A stretch of 64,000 bases of DNA from Candidatus Parcubacteria bacterium (GCA_026004535.1 BPJI01000001.1:124001-188000), one strand, 5' to 3'. Numbered from the stretch's first letter, positions 17,169 to 26,546 are shown. The notes: a model not told the origin generated them from the letters alone. A program made the numbers and translations.

Positions 17169-18256
17169 AATGTTTCATTGGCTAAATAATGAAGCATAGC
17201 TCCACCGCCAGTTGAAATTTTAAATCTCTTTAAGAATTTTTTCTTAGTTAAAAAAGCCAAAGTATCACCACCACCAAATAAAATAAACTTATTCTTAAAT
17301 TGAGCTAAAAATTTTATTAACAACAATGTTCCTTTTTCAAATCTTTTGTCTTCAACAAATCCCAAAGTTCCATTGATCACAATATTTTTTGCTTTTTTAA
17401 TTTCTTTGAAAAAAATCTTTAAACTTTCTTCGCCAGCATCGAAAATTTTATCCTCTTTTTGAATTTCGCCTAAATAACGATGATAAATTTTATTTTTGTT
17501 TAAAACATAAAAATCGAAAGGAGTTAGTATTTTTGCTGAATATAGCTTTTTTATTTTTCTTAAGAGCTCATTTTCAACTAAAGAATTGCCAATCTCAAAA
17601 CCTTTAGCCTTTAAAAAAGTATTAGCCAAACCGCCAGCTAAAATAATTAAATCAGCTCGATTTAAAAATTTCTCAATTAATGGTAATTTAGTTGAAATTT
17701 TTGCTCCACCTAAAATTAAAGTTAAATTTTTTATTTTTAAAACCTTATTTAATAAATTGATTTCCTTTTCAAAATTAAACCCATAAAAAGTTGGTAAAAT
17801 TTTTGGCAAAAGATAAACCGAAGAATGTTTACGATGAGAAACCGAAAAAGCTTCAAAAACAAAAATTTCTCCTAATAAAGATAATTTTTTAGCAAAACCT
17901 GGATTACATTCTTTTTCTTCTTTCCATTTTCTTAAATTTTCTAAAAGAGAGAATTTTTCTTTTGGTTTTGAATTTAAATTTTCTAAAAAACCAATTTTAA
18001 TTTTTAGAATTTTGCTTATTTCAGGAATTAGTTTTTTAAAAGATAACTTTTTATCATCGCCTAAATGGCTAATTAAAATAACTTGCCTGGCAGATTTTAA
18101 AAAATTTAGAGTTTGTTTAATAGCCAAAATTCTGTATTGATCAAAAATTTTTCCATTTTTAAAATCCACATTAAAATCAACCCTAACCAAAATATTTTTA
18201 TTTTTTATTTTATCTAAATTATTTCTTAATAAAAATTTTTCTTTAATTGCAATCAT
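17153..18256 (-). CDS. pgk: phosphoglycerate kinase
   Basis: Glycolytic enzyme transferring phosphate from 1,3-bisphosphoglycerate to ADP. Signature elements are LVRVDFNV near 23-30, LISHLGD near 60-66, an altered middle segment (FEAFSVSHRKHSSV in place of NDAFGTAHRAHAS), LGGAKISTK near 179-187, and the C-terminal GGGDTLAF and STGGGAML. At 367 aa it is shorter than the usual 390-400. TATAAT (minus, 18268-18263) stands exactly 7 nt before the A of the ATG, a leaderless arrangement. Confidence 0.92.
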   Translation of the reverse strand: MIAIKEKFLLRNNLDKIKNKNILVRVDFNVDFKNGKIFDQYRILAIKQTLNFLKSARQVILISHLGDDKKLSFKKLIPEISKILKIKIGFLENLNSKPKEKFSLLENLRKWKEEKECNPGFAKKLSLLGEIFVFEAFSVSHRKHSSVYLLPKILPTFYGFNFEKEINLLNKVLKIKNLTLILGGAKISTKLPLIEKFLNRADLIILAGGLANTFLKAKGFEIGNSLVENELLRKIKKLYSAKILTPFDFYVLNKNKIYHRYLGEIQKEDKIFDAGEESLKIFFKEIKKAKNIVINGTLGFVEDKRFEKGTLLLIKFLAQFKNKFILFGGGDTLAFLTKKKFLKRFKISTGGGAMLHYLANETLWPIK

Positions 18257-18277
18257 AAGATAATTATAAGATAGAGA

Positions 18278-19780
18278 CTAGTTTTCCTTAACTCGATATT
18301 GCAAGGCTTCGCCTACTTCATTAATATCAATAATATCTTTTTCATTATAATCAGCAATTGTTCGAGCTAATTTTAAAATTTTATGAATGCCTCTTAAAGA
18401 CAAGCGATGTTTATCAATTGCTTTTTTCAAAAAAACTTCAGCTTGATGAGTTAATTTAGCGTAGTCTTTAATTTTTTTAGCTGGGATCTCGCTATTATTT
18501 TTAAAGTTTTCGTTTTTGTACCTTTGATAAATTTTTTCTCTAACTTCAATAATTTTTCCTTTAATTTGTTCAAAATTTCTTTTTTCTAAATTAAAAATTT
18601 TTTCACTGTTAATTCTCGGCACATTTAAATTAATATCAATTCGGTCTAAAAGCGGTCCGGAAATTTTCTTTTGATATCTGTTGATTTCACTAATTGAACA
18701 TTTGCATTCAATTTCTGGATCGCCATAAAAACCACAAGGGCAAGGATTGTAAGCACCAACAAATAAAAACCTCGCCGGGTATTTGACTGTTTTTTTGGCT
18801 CGAGCAATTGTTATTTCGCCTGTTTCTAATGGTTCTCTTATTCCTTCTAAAACATCTCGGCGAAATTCAGGCAATTCATCAAAAAACAAAACACCACGAT
18901 GAGCCAAAGTTACTTCTCCTGGTCTGGCATCTTTGCCGCCACCTAAAATACTAACAGCTGAAGCTGAATGATGGGGAGCTCTTAATTGAGGCCGAAAAAT
19001 TATATTATCTTGTAAAAGACCTAAAGCACTATAAATAGCAGAAATTTCTAAGGCCGAATCGTAATCTAAATTAGGCAAAAGATGAACAATGTTTTGAGCC
19101 ATTATTGTTTTACCTGTTCCTGGTGGTCCATAAAGTAAAAAATTATGATTACCAATAACTCCTAAAATTATTCCTCTTAAAAGATAATCATCAATAACAA
19201 TAAAATTCAAATCTAAATCTTGATTTTCAAAAGAAAACTCTTTTGGCTCAACAGGTATCTTTAAAATTCTTTCTTCAATAAAATCAATAACTTCTTGTAA
19301 ATGGGAAAAACCATAAATTTTTATTTCCTTAACAAAACTAACTTCAGCTAAATTTTCTTCGGGCAAAATAATAGCTGAAAAATGTTTAGCTGCTTTTAAA
19401 GTGATTGGTAAAGCTCCTTTAATTTTTCTTAAGCTTCCATCTAAGCCAAGTTCGCCTAAAAACAAATAATCTTTAGGCAAAGTTTTTATTTGTCTCGAAG
19501 CAGCTAAATAAGCTAAAGCAATTGGTAAATCTAATAAAGGTCCTTCTTTTTTTAAATCAGCTGGAGCTAAATTAACAATTACTCGAGCATTGATTTTATT
19601 TGGTGGTTTAGCAGAAACATTTTTTAAAGCTAAACTTATTCTTTCTTTAGCTTCATTAATTGTTTCATCAGGTAAGCCAACAATTTGAAAATTAGGGAAA
19701 CCGCCGCTTAAACCAACTTCAATCTCAATTATTTCAGGAAAAATTCCTGATAAAGTTGCACCCTTAATTTTGGCAAACAT
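18278..19780 (-). CDS. comM: YifB/ComM family Mg-chelatase-like AAA ATPase
   Basis: A 500-aa protein with an N-terminal Lon-like S5-fold domain (GLPDETINEAKERISLAL near 36-53). The Mg-chelatase-type AAA+ module has Walker A GPPGTGKT near 218, VLFFDELPEF (Walker B), the NPCPCGFYGD cysteine segment near 344, and the SGPLLDRIDI motif. ComM homologues are hexameric helicases that help integrate DNA during natural transformation. Here it is in the same region as dprA, recA and VirB2/pilus genes, which supports a role in DNA uptake and recombination. That role is an inference. Confidence 0.9.
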   Translation of the reverse strand: MFAKIKGATLSGIFPEIIEIEVGLSGGFPNFQIVGLPDETINEAKERISLALKNVSAKPPNKINARVIVNLAPADLKKEGPLLDLPIALAYLAASRQIKTLPKDYLFLGELGLDGSLRKIKGALPITLKAAKHFSAIILPEENLAEVSFVKEIKIYGFSHLQEVIDFIEERILKIPVEPKEFSFENQDLDLNFIVIDDYLLRGIILGVIGNHNFLLYGPPGTGKTIMAQNIVHLLPNLDYDSALEISAIYSALGLLQDNIIFRPQLRAPHHSASAVSILGGGKDARPGEVTLAHRGVLFFDELPEFRRDVLEGIREPLETGEITIARAKKTVKYPARFLFVGAYNPCPCGFYGDPEIECKCSISEINRYQKKISGPLLDRIDINLNVPRINSEKIFNLEKRNFEQIKGKIIEVREKIYQRYKNENFKNNSEIPAKKIKDYAKLTHQAEVFLKKAIDKHRLSLRGIHKILKLARTIADYNEKDIIDINEVGEALQYRVKEN

Positions 19781-19797
19781 TATTTTTTAATTTTTAA

Positions 19798-19912
19798 TGC
19801 AGAACTATTAGAACTGACGCAGAACTGACAGAATTATTTTTAAATGCAGAACTATGCTGAGCTGACGCAGAACTTACTGAATTTTTCTGTAAGTTCTGTG
19901 TTGGTTCTGTCC
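19798..19912. repeat. CAGAACT-type dispersed repeat cluster
   Basis: Between recA and comM, the words GCAGAACT and GAACTGACGCAGAACT recur, followed by a partly inverted copy (TTCTGTAAGTTCTGTGTTGG). Related copies lie at 38031-38066, 41883-41925 (inside priA), 47543-47605 (inside proS) and 53979-54012. Confidence 0.7.
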
Positions 19913-19923
19913 TTTTTATGTTC

Positions 19924-20907
19924 TTATTTTTCTTTAATTGCTTGAAAAATTTTTTGAGTTATCTCCTTATTTTCTTTTAAAAATTCTCGAGCAGCTTGAA
20001 AACTACCTCCCAATTTTGTTTCTTCCCAAAAATAACTATTACCAGATTTTTTAACCACCCCTATTCTTTCAGCTAAATTTAATAAATCAGCTTCATAAGA
20101 AATACCTTCGTTATAGTAAATATCAAACTCAGCTGTTTTAAATGGTGGTGCAACTTTATTTTTAACAATTTTAGCCTTAATTTTGTTGCCAATAATTTCT
20201 TCTCCTTTTTTAATTTGACTAACTCGTTTAAGTTCAATTCTAACTGAAGCATAAAATTTTAAAGCTTTACCACCCGGTGTTGTTTCTTGGCCAGGAATCA
20301 TCCCACCAATCATTGCTCTTGTTTGATTAATAAAAATTAAGACTGTTCTTGTTTTGGAAATGATTCCAGTTAGTTTTCTTAAAGCTTGAGACATCATTCT
20401 TGCCTGAAGTCCAATAAATTGATCACCAACTTCGCCTTCAAGTTCAGCTCGAGGAACCAAAGCAGCAACTGAATCAACAATAATTAAATCAAAAAGACCT
20501 GAACGAATTAATTTTTCAACAATATTCAAAGCATCTTCACCTGAATCAGGTTGGGAAATAACTAATTTCTCAATATTAACCCCAATTTTTTTAGCATAAT
20601 CAGGATCTAAGGCATGTTCTGTGTCTATAAAAGCAACATTGCCATTTTCCTTTTGAACCTGAGCAGCAACTGATAAAGCTAGGGTTGTTTTACCTGATGA
20701 TTCAGGCCCATAAATTTCAATAATTCTGCCTCGAGGAAGTCCACCAACTCCTAAGGCTAAATCTAAAGAAGGTGAGCCAGTTGAAATTACTTCGACATCA
20801 ACCTTAGGAATTGTTTCCAAAGTCATAATTGATCCTTCGCCAAATTCTTTCTTTAGTTCTTCTAAAAGTCCTTTTAGTTCTTTATTTTCTTTGCCAGCTT
20901 TCGTCAT
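19924..20907 (-). CDS. recA: recombinase RecA
   Basis: Strand-exchange protein for homologous recombination and SOS signalling. The 327-aa sequence is canonical: GEGSIMTLE near 24-32, Walker A GPESSGKTTL near 66-75, the EHALDPDYA segment, LIIVDSVAAL (Walker B), loop region GGMIPGQETTPGGKALKFYAS and a standard C-terminal domain. The start codon overlaps the end of the upstream Ig-like gene by 4 nt. No LexA-type operator is apparent in the region. Confidence 0.97.
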   Translation of the reverse strand: MTKAGKENKELKGLLEELKKEFGEGSIMTLETIPKVDVEVISTGSPSLDLALGVGGLPRGRIIEIYGPESSGKTTLALSVAAQVQKENGNVAFIDTEHALDPDYAKKIGVNIEKLVISQPDSGEDALNIVEKLIRSGLFDLIIVDSVAALVPRAELEGEVGDQFIGLQARMMSQALRKLTGIISKTRTVLIFINQTRAMIGGMIPGQETTPGGKALKFYASVRIELKRVSQIKKGEEIIGNKIKAKIVKNKVAPPFKTAEFDIYYNEGISYEADLLNLAERIGVVKKSGNSYFWEETKLGGSFQAAREFLKENKEITQKIFQAIKEK

Positions 20908-21242
20908 CTGGGTAAATAAATTATTTCTCTTTCAATTTTTGTTTCTTGACCCCAAAATTTTTTTTCTTTAATTATAAATCTATTAAGACCTTCTTTTAAA
21001 TAAAAAGTTTTTTCAAAGTAACCTTGATCATCAAAATAAACAGGCAGTTCATTAATAAATAGATCTCCTCTTTTATCAGCAAAACCTTTAAAATCAATAC
21101 TATTATTATAAACGGTAATTTTATTTGGAGGATAGATTATTTTTATTTTTGGAGGCAAAGCTAAGTCAATGAAGTTATAAAGATTGAAAATCAAGAGCGA
21201 GGTTAAAAGAAGAATAATGAAGTTTTCAGGCAAAAGGATCAT
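20904..21242 (-). CDS. membrane-anchored Ig-like domain protein
   Basis: The 112-aa product has an N-terminal membrane helix (about 7-27). A beta-rich domain follows, with PPKIKIIYPPNKITVYNNSIDFKGFA near 30-55 and LKEGLNRFII near 83-92. This resembles bacterial Ig-like or glucodextranase-B-type domains of Patescibacteria envelope proteins. It overlaps recA by 4 nt and begins a few bases from the tRNA-Gly 3' end. The domain assignment is tentative; the function is unknown. Confidence 0.6.
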   Translation of the reverse strand: MILLPENFIILLLTSLLIFNLYNFIDLALPPKIKIIYPPNKITVYNNSIDFKGFADKRGDLFINELPVYFDDQGYFEKTFYLKEGLNRFIIKEKKFWGQETKIEREIIYLPR

Positions 21243-21246
21243 TTTG

Positions 21247-21318
21247 AGCGGCGGACGGGATTTGAACCCGCGACCTTCTCCATGGCAAGGAGACGTTCTA
21301 CCACTGAACTACCGCCGC
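21247..21318 (-). tRNA. tRNA-Gly(GCC)
   Basis: Minus-strand cloverleaf with acceptor GCGGCGG/CCGCCGC, D-arm, anticodon stem TCTCC/GGAGA with loop TTGCCAT (GCC), and T-arm GCGGG/CCCGT. The discriminator is T and CCA is not encoded. A GCTTC-word repeat (21319-21358) directly precedes the gene. Confidence 0.95.
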
Positions 21319-21370
21319 AATACAGCTTCACAGCTTCTTGGCTTCACAGCTTATTAGTAATTTTATTATA

Positions 21371-23434
21371 TCATAGCTCAAAAGAAGAATTATTGCTTTC
21401 TAAATCTTCTTTTGTAATCAATACTTTTCTTGGTTTAGAGCCTTCTTGGGGTCCGATAATTCCTTTTTCTTCCATTAAATCTAAAAGTCTAGCTGCTCGA
21501 GCATAGCCAATTTTTAATCTTCTTTGAAGCAATGAGGTTGAAGCTTTACCAGCTTCTAAAACAATATCGATTGCTTGTCTAAATAATTCTTCGTCTTCAT
21601 TAGCTTCAAAGGTTCCTAGTTTTACAGCTTCTATTTCTTCAATCGGAATTTTTTGTCTTTCAAATTGAGGTAATTCTTCTGCTTGATCTTTCCAAAAATC
21701 GATAACTTTATGGATTTCTGTTTCAGTAATAAATGGCGCTTTGATCCTGAGTGGTTGGTGTAAAGTAGTTGAGATAAAAAGTCCATCACCCGAGCCAATT
21801 AATTTTTCGGCACCCCCAGTATCTAAAACAGTTCGTGAATCAACATAAGAAGCAACTTTAAAACAGAGTCGATTTGGAACATTAGCTTTAATCAAACCAG
21901 TGACAACATCAACTGATGGTCTTTGGGTTGCTAAAACTAAATGAATACCAGTTGCCCTTGCCATTTGGGTTAGTCTGATAATCATTGATTCAATATTCGA
22001 ACCATAAGTAACCATTAAATCTGCTAATTCATCAATTGCTAATAAAATTCTTGGCATTATTTTTTCTTTGCGGTTTAACTGTTTCTGATTGTATGAATCA
22101 ATATCTCTTGATTTTGTTTCTTGTAAGAGTTTATATCTTTCTTCCATTTCCTCTATTAACCAGTTAAAAACGGCTAAAGTTTTTTTAGCCTCAACAACGG
22201 GATCCATAATTAAATGAGGTAAATCACTATAATTTATTAGTTCAACTCTTTTAGGGTCAATTAAAATTAAGCTTAGTGTTTCTGGCGTATTTTTCATTAA
22301 CAACGATATCAAAAGATTATGAATGAATATTGATTTTCCTGAACCGGTTGTTCCGGCAATTAAAAGATGAGGCATTTTAGCTAAATCAGCAAACAAAACC
22401 TCGCCATTTATTTTTCGCCCAACAGGAAAACTAAGCAAAGGTCCTTCAAGAAACTCTTTTTCTCTTAAAAGATTACCTAAACGAACTACGGCTGATTTTT
22501 TGTTTGGCACTTGAATACCTAAAACAGCCTTGTCTGGAATTGGTGTTTCAATAATTAAATTTGGTGTTCCTAATGCTAAGGCTAAGTCTGATTGATATGA
22601 TAGAATTTTCGAAAGTTTAATTCCTTCGCCTGGTTTGAGAGCAAATCTTGTTATTGCTGGTCCAATTTCAACATCAATAATCTCAACTTTGATGCCAAAA
22701 TTTTCTAATGTTTTTTGGATAATTTGCGATGTTGATTTAATGTCAGGAGCTAAAACCTCTTCTTTACCATGAGAAATTAAATCTAGAGGAGGCAATTTCC
22801 AAATACTTTTAGGCAAAACTTTCCTTGTTTTAATTTTTATTTTTTCTTTTAGTTTATTGTTAGTAATTTCTTTTTTAACAGTTTTTACTGGTTCTGACTC
22901 AACTGTTACAACTTTAACTTGTTTAACTTTGTTTTCAATCTCTTCTAACGTTTTTTGGGTTGATTGGAAAACTGTTTTTAATAATTCAAATAATCTTTCT
23001 TCTAAAATTAACCATAAACCAAAAAATAGAAAAATAAATGAAAGCAATATTAAGCCATAAAGACCAATATAAGTAGAGAAAGATAATAAAATTGAACCAA
23101 TCTCGCCTCCTTGACGGAAAATTAAATGAAGGAAAAAGTTAAAAAATAAAAATAGAATTAAAAGACCCGAAAATTGTCTTAGTAATTTTAACCAGGTTGG
23201 TTTTTGGAAAAGAAAATAGCCTAAAAAAACAAAGAAAGGAATTAATAAATAACTATTCCAAGCAAAAATAAAAGTTAAAGCATTTTTTATTTTTGAGGTT
23301 AAAATACCTCCATTAGAAAAAAGTGAGATAAACAAAACCCCAGCTAAAATAAAACAAATAAAACCCAAAGCTTGCTTAAAACTTTCTTTAATAAAAATTT
23401 CCTTGAAAACAGATTTATTATTTCTTTTCGCCAT
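21371..23434 (-). CDS. ftsK: DNA translocase FtsK/SpoIIIE
   Basis: Septal DNA pump that clears chromosomes during division. The 687-aa protein has about four N-terminal membrane helices (to about 150) and a short linker. The RecA-like motor has Walker A AGTTGSGKS near 369-377, LILIDPKRVEL, PRILLAIDELADLM (Walker B), and ATQRPSVDVVTG. A C-terminal winged-helix gamma domain follows (LQRRLKIGYARAARLLDLME) that in known FtsK reads polar KOPS sites. All motor motifs are intact. The ATG is about 3 nt from the predicted start of a TATAAT promoter (minus, 23449-23444). Confidence 0.95.
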   Translation of the reverse strand: MAKRNNKSVFKEIFIKESFKQALGFICFILAGVLFISLFSNGGILTSKIKNALTFIFAWNSYLLIPFFVFLGYFLFQKPTWLKLLRQFSGLLILFLFFNFFLHLIFRQGGEIGSILLSFSTYIGLYGLILLSFIFLFFGLWLILEERLFELLKTVFQSTQKTLEEIENKVKQVKVVTVESEPVKTVKKEITNNKLKEKIKIKTRKVLPKSIWKLPPLDLISHGKEEVLAPDIKSTSQIIQKTLENFGIKVEIIDVEIGPAITRFALKPGEGIKLSKILSYQSDLALALGTPNLIIETPIPDKAVLGIQVPNKKSAVVRLGNLLREKEFLEGPLLSFPVGRKINGEVLFADLAKMPHLLIAGTTGSGKSIFIHNLLISLLMKNTPETLSLILIDPKRVELINYSDLPHLIMDPVVEAKKTLAVFNWLIEEMEERYKLLQETKSRDIDSYNQKQLNRKEKIMPRILLAIDELADLMVTYGSNIESMIIRLTQMARATGIHLVLATQRPSVDVVTGLIKANVPNRLCFKVASYVDSRTVLDTGGAEKLIGSGDGLFISTTLHQPLRIKAPFITETEIHKVIDFWKDQAEELPQFERQKIPIEEIEAVKLGTFEANEDEELFRQAIDIVLEAGKASTSLLQRRLKIGYARAARLLDLMEEKGIIGPQEGSKPRKVLITKEDLESNNSSFEL

Positions 23435-23457
23435 TCTTGTAAAATTATAAAAAACAA

Positions 23458-23904
23458 ATGGTTTTAATTCAAAATCGCGAGGCTTTGAGAAATTATGAAA
23501 TCTTAGAGAGATTTGTTGCTGGAATTGAGCTTAAAGGCTTTGAAGTTAAAGCTTTATTTTCAGGCAAAGGTAGTTTAAAGGGGGCTTATGTTTCTTATAA
23601 GGGAGATGAATTATTTTTGAAAAATTTTAATTTGCCTCCTTATCAGTCTCAAAATACCCCCCGAGACTATGAGCCAACCCGAGATCGAAAATTACTTTTA
23701 CATCGTAAAGAGATTAATTATCTTTTAAACAAAATCAAACAACCAGGTTTGACAATTGTGCCCCTAAAGATTTATAATCAAAATAGATTAATAAAGGTTG
23801 AAATTGCTTTAGTTAAGGGTCTTAAAAAATATGAAAAAAGAGAGAAAATTAGAAAAAGAGAATTTCAAAGGCAAAAAGAAAGAATTCTAAAAGGCAGAAT
23901 TTGA
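23458..23904 (+). CDS. smpB: tmRNA-binding protein SmpB
   Basis: Partner of tmRNA in ribosome rescue. The 148-aa protein shows the SmpB core: NREALRNYEILERFVAGIEL with the conserved GIEL...EVK stretch, SGKGSLKGAYV, a YEPTRDRKLLLH segment near 76-87, LTIVPLKIY, and the basic C-terminal tail KKYEKREKIRKRE that enters the mRNA channel. Divergent from ftsK with a 23-nt gap; TATAAA at 23446-23451 would start transcription at the ATG itself. Confidence 0.95.
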   Translation: MVLIQNREALRNYEILERFVAGIELKGFEVKALFSGKGSLKGAYVSYKGDELFLKNFNLPPYQSQNTPRDYEPTRDRKLLLHRKEINYLLNKIKQPGLTIVPLKIYNQNRLIKVEIALVKGLKKYEKREKIRKREFQRQKERILKGRI

Positions 23905-23943
23905 TTCGTTAACCATTAACATAACTGAAGTATGATACCGGGT

Positions 23944-23976
23944 CATCCCGAACCGTGCTCTGCTCTGGTGCGGGGT
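23944..23976. repeat. GC-rich CCGTGCTCTG repeat, second copy
   Basis: The sequence GAACCGTGCTCTG with flanking CCCG/CGGGG resembles the palindrome in the tRNA-Pro pseudogene (7550-7579). It sits in the 166-nt gap after smpB. That gap otherwise holds only a 21-codon frame from 23990 (starting MTKRKQKVYPNCKR), which I do not trust as a gene. Confidence 0.5.
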
Positions 23977-24070
23977 AAAGGTAAACAGAAATGACTAAGA
24001 GAAAACAGAAAGTTTATCCTAATTGCAAAAGGCCGATGAATAAATACTACTACTAAGCCAATAAACCGAA

Positions 24071-24412
24071 ATGAGCAAAATCGGTTCAGTTATTTTAATA
24101 ATAATTTTTCTAATAAATTTTGTCTTGGCTCAAAATAGTATTGATCAAGCTCAAGTAAAGATAATGAAAATCTTGACTAATATTATTAAATTTGCCTTTT
24201 CTGTTTTAATGATTTTAGGAAGTGGCTTATTGATTTTTTTAGGCTTAATGTATATTTTAGGTAAAGGAAAATATACATCTCCTTTTGGGGGAAAAGATGA
24301 GGTAATCGTTCATAAAGCAATTCTTTATTTAATTTTAGGAATTGTTCTTTTGATCACTTCTTTTTTTATACCTAATATTATTAAGAATTTTATTGAAAGT
24401 TCAATTAGATGA
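24071..24412 (+). CDS. VirB2/TrbC-like pilin membrane protein
   Basis: The 113-aa product has a signal-like hydrophobic N-terminus (about 5-20) followed by two membrane helices (about 37-61 and 79-99) joined by a short charged loop containing YTSPFGGKDE. This is the pattern of VirB2/TrbC major pilin-like proteins, common in Patescibacteria. Its stop overlaps the yvcK ATG by 4 nt. No other type IV secretion gene is nearby, so the role is uncertain. Confidence 0.6.
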   Translation: MSKIGSVILIIIFLINFVLAQNSIDQAQVKIMKILTNIIKFAFSVLMILGSGLLIFLGLMYILGKGKYTSPFGGKDEVIVHKAILYLILGIVLLITSFFIPNIIKNFIESSIR

Positions 24413-25386
24413 AAATTGTAATTTTCGGTGGTGGCACGGGTCTTTCAAATATTTTGACTGGTTTGAAAAAGGATTATGGAAAGAAAATAAAAAATTTAAC
24501 TGCTGTTGTAACTGTGGCTGATTCTGGAGGAAGTTCAGGAATTTTGCGTCAAGTTTATGACATCCCGGCGGTTGGTGATTTAAGAAATTGTCTTTTAGCT
24601 TTATCAAATATCGAAAATTATGTTCGTAAAGTTATGCAATATAGATTTACTGAGGGCCAAGGATTAAGGGGCCATCCTTTGGGTAATTTATTTTTAGTTG
24701 CCTTGTTAGAAACAGAGGGTAATATTTTAAAAGCAGTAAAAAAAGCAGCAAAAATTTTAAATATTTCAGGTGAAGTATTTCCAGTTACGTTTGAAAAAAC
24801 AGAATTAATAGCTTTTTTTGAGGATAAGAGTAAAATTGTTGGTGAAAATGAAATTACTAATTATGGCATTCTAAGTCAAAAAAGAATTGTTTCCTTAAAA
24901 ATAAGACCAGAGAATCCAAAAGTGCCAAAAGAATTAGTTAAAAGAATTGAAGTAGCTGATGTTTTAATTTTTGGTCCAGGAAGTCTCTATACTAGCATCT
25001 TGCCTAATGTTTTGATTAAAAAAATTAAAGAAACAATTGAAAAATCTAAAGCTTTAAGAATTTTTATTGTTAATTTATTAACCCAGCCAGGAGAAACAGA
25101 CAATTTTTCTGCTAGTCAACATTTAAAAGAATTTTTGCGAATTTCTGGTTTAAATAAAATTGATATTGCTATTTTAAACTGTGGGAAACCTTCTAAAGAA
25201 CAGGAAGCAAGAATAAAGGATGAAAATAAAAAATTAGTTGAAAATGATTTGGAAGAATTAGAAAAGATGGGGGTTAAATTTTATTTAGCTGATTTAATTA
25301 ATCAAAAAGATATTTATGTTAAACATGATCCTTTTAGATTAAGAGATGTAATTTTAAAAATAGTAAAGGATTATGATATAATTTAA
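24409..25386 (+). CDS. yvcK: YvcK/CofD-like gluconeogenesis factor
   Basis: A 325-aa UDP-sugar-binding Rossmann-like protein required for growth on gluconeogenic carbon and wall homeostasis in Bacillus. Diagnostic segments are FGGGTGLSNIL near 5-15, VTVADSGGSSGILR near 34-47, AVGDLRNCLLALS, GHPLGNLFL, and FGPGSLYTSILPN. It is translationally coupled to the VirB2-like gene and followed 2 nt later by rpmG. Confidence 0.92.
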   Translation: MKIVIFGGGTGLSNILTGLKKDYGKKIKNLTAVVTVADSGGSSGILRQVYDIPAVGDLRNCLLALSNIENYVRKVMQYRFTEGQGLRGHPLGNLFLVALLETEGNILKAVKKAAKILNISGEVFPVTFEKTELIAFFEDKSKIVGENEITNYGILSQKRIVSLKIRPENPKVPKELVKRIEVADVLIFGPGSLYTSILPNVLIKKIKETIEKSKALRIFIVNLLTQPGETDNFSASQHLKEFLRISGLNKIDIAILNCGKPSKEQEARIKDENKKLVENDLEELEKMGVKFYLADLINQKDIYVKHDPFRLRDVILKIVKDYDII

Positions 25387-25388
25387 TA

Positions 25389-25550
25389 ATGGCAGTTAAA
25401 ACAAGAAATTTAATTAAATTAAGATGCGAAAATTGCCAAAGAGTTAATTATTATTATTGGAAGAAAAAAGGAGCTGAATATAAATTAAATTTAAAAAAAT
25501 ATTGTCCAAATTGCCGAAAACATACAAATCACAAAGAAGCAAGAAAATAA
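25389..25550 (+). CDS. rpmG: 50S ribosomal protein bL33
   Basis: A 53-codon gene. The product begins MAVKTRNLIKLRCENCQ and contains CENC and CPNC zinc-ribbon pairs and a typical NHKEARK C-terminus. The start is 2 nt after the yvcK stop. tRNA-Trp follows closely, an order found in many genomes, although the usual secE-nusG genes are not next here. Confidence 0.9.
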   Translation: MAVKTRNLIKLRCENCQRVNYYYWKKKGAEYKLNLKKYCPNCRKHTNHKEARK

Positions 25551-25591
25551 AAGTCGGAAGCTGAGAAGTTATGAAGCTGTGAAGTTAGCAT

Positions 25592-25665
25592 AGGGGAGTA
25601 GCTCCAATTGGCAGAGCGGCGGTCTCCAAAACCGCAGGTTGTGGGTTCGAGTCCCACCTCCCCTG
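25592..25665 (+). tRNA. tRNA-Trp(CCA)
   Basis: Acceptor AGGGGAG/CTCCCCT, D-arm GCTC/GAGC, anticodon stem GCGGT/ACCGC with loop CTCCAAA (anticodon CCA), T-arm GTGGG/CCCAC, discriminator G. 3' CCA is not encoded. Bases just downstream (AGGGGAAGGTGGG, about 25677-25689) are complementary to the 3' half of the tRNA and could form a competing hairpin. A GAAGCTG-word repeat lies just upstream (25551-25590). Confidence 0.95.
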
Positions 25666-25843
25666 CAATTCAATCAAGGGGAAGGTGGGCGAGAATACGC
25701 TAATATCCAAGTCAATCGTGTAAACAAAATCCTTTCATTTCATCGTTGATAACTAGTTAAATATTGTTTTGTTGTTATGGCATTCAGTCACACAACCCAA
25801 CAGACAAATAAAGAGCACGGAGTTTATCGTTTTCGCCCCGCAA

Positions 25844-26401
25844 TCATAATCCCAACTCCTCGCTAATTTCTTGCATTGCTTTTAGAGCTATTTCCGCTAA
25901 TTCTTCTAATTTCAATCCTAACATTTCGTCAGCTTTTAAAATTATTTCTCGATTAACTCCTTTAGCAAAGGATGGTTCTTTAAATTTGTTTAAAATTCTT
26001 TCAACAGTAACCTCGCTCAATTTTTTATTCGGCATTACTAAAGCAACAGCAACAATTAATCCAGTTATTTCTTCACAACAATATAAAGCTTTTTCTAATT
26101 TTGTTTCAGGAATTAAACCTTGAAGATGGTTATGTTTTCTTATAGCTTCAATCACTTCTTGAGGGAAGCCTTCTTTGGTTAAAATTTCAACAGCGATTAA
26201 AGGATGTTTTTCGGGTGTTTCTTTGGTTATTTCCCAGTCTAAATCATGTAAAAGCCCAGCTAAAGCCCAAATTTCTTCATCTTCGTCATATTTTTTCGCT
26301 AAATGTCTCATTAAATTTTCAGTAGCTAAAAGGTGCTTTTTTAAATTTTGATTTTGGATATATTGATCAATCAATTGTAGCGCTTTTTCACGAAGATTCA
26401 T
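25844..26401 (-). CDS. HD-domain hydrolase
   Basis: A 185-aa HD-superfamily metal phosphohydrolase: conserved His near 23, the HD pair in LLHDLDWE near 51-58, a downstream KHPLIAVEIL segment and IRKHNHLQG, and a later Asp. Relatives of this size act on nucleotides or are uncharacterised. A TATAAT (minus, 26438-26433) lies about 32 nt upstream, so unlike several neighbours it would have a short leader. The substrate is unknown. Confidence 0.8.
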   Translation of the reverse strand: MNLREKALQLIDQYIQNQNLKKHLLATENLMRHLAKKYDEDEEIWALAGLLHDLDWEITKETPEKHPLIAVEILTKEGFPQEVIEAIRKHNHLQGLIPETKLEKALYCCEEITGLIVAVALVMPNKKLSEVTVERILNKFKEPSFAKGVNREIILKADEMLGLKLEELAEIALKAMQEISEELGL

Positions 26402-26462
26402 TTTCGATTTTTTTTAATCCGACATTTATTAAATTATAATATAAAATAAATAAATATAATTG

Positions 26463-26546
26463 GCGCGAGTGGCGGAATTGGTAGACGCGCAGCCTTGAGG
26501 GGGCTGTGGGAGAATTCCCGTGTGGGTTCGAGTCCCACCTCGCGCA
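26463..26546 (+). tRNA. tRNA-Leu(GAG)
   Basis: Class II tRNA with a long variable arm: acceptor GCGCGAG/CTCGCGC, anticodon stem CAGCC/GGCTG with loop TTGAGGG (GAG), variable stem GGGA/TCCC, T-arm GTGGG/CCCAC, discriminator A. CCA is not encoded. Confidence 0.95.

Noticed and set aside
23990..24055. 21-codon frame as a ribosomal protein L36
   Set aside because: It lacks the conserved L36 cysteine and histidine pattern and resembles no known protein.
25666..25843. secE gene after tRNA-Trp
   Set aside because: No frame of adequate length or SecE-like helix is present; the 178 nt show only a segment complementary to the tRNA 3' half.
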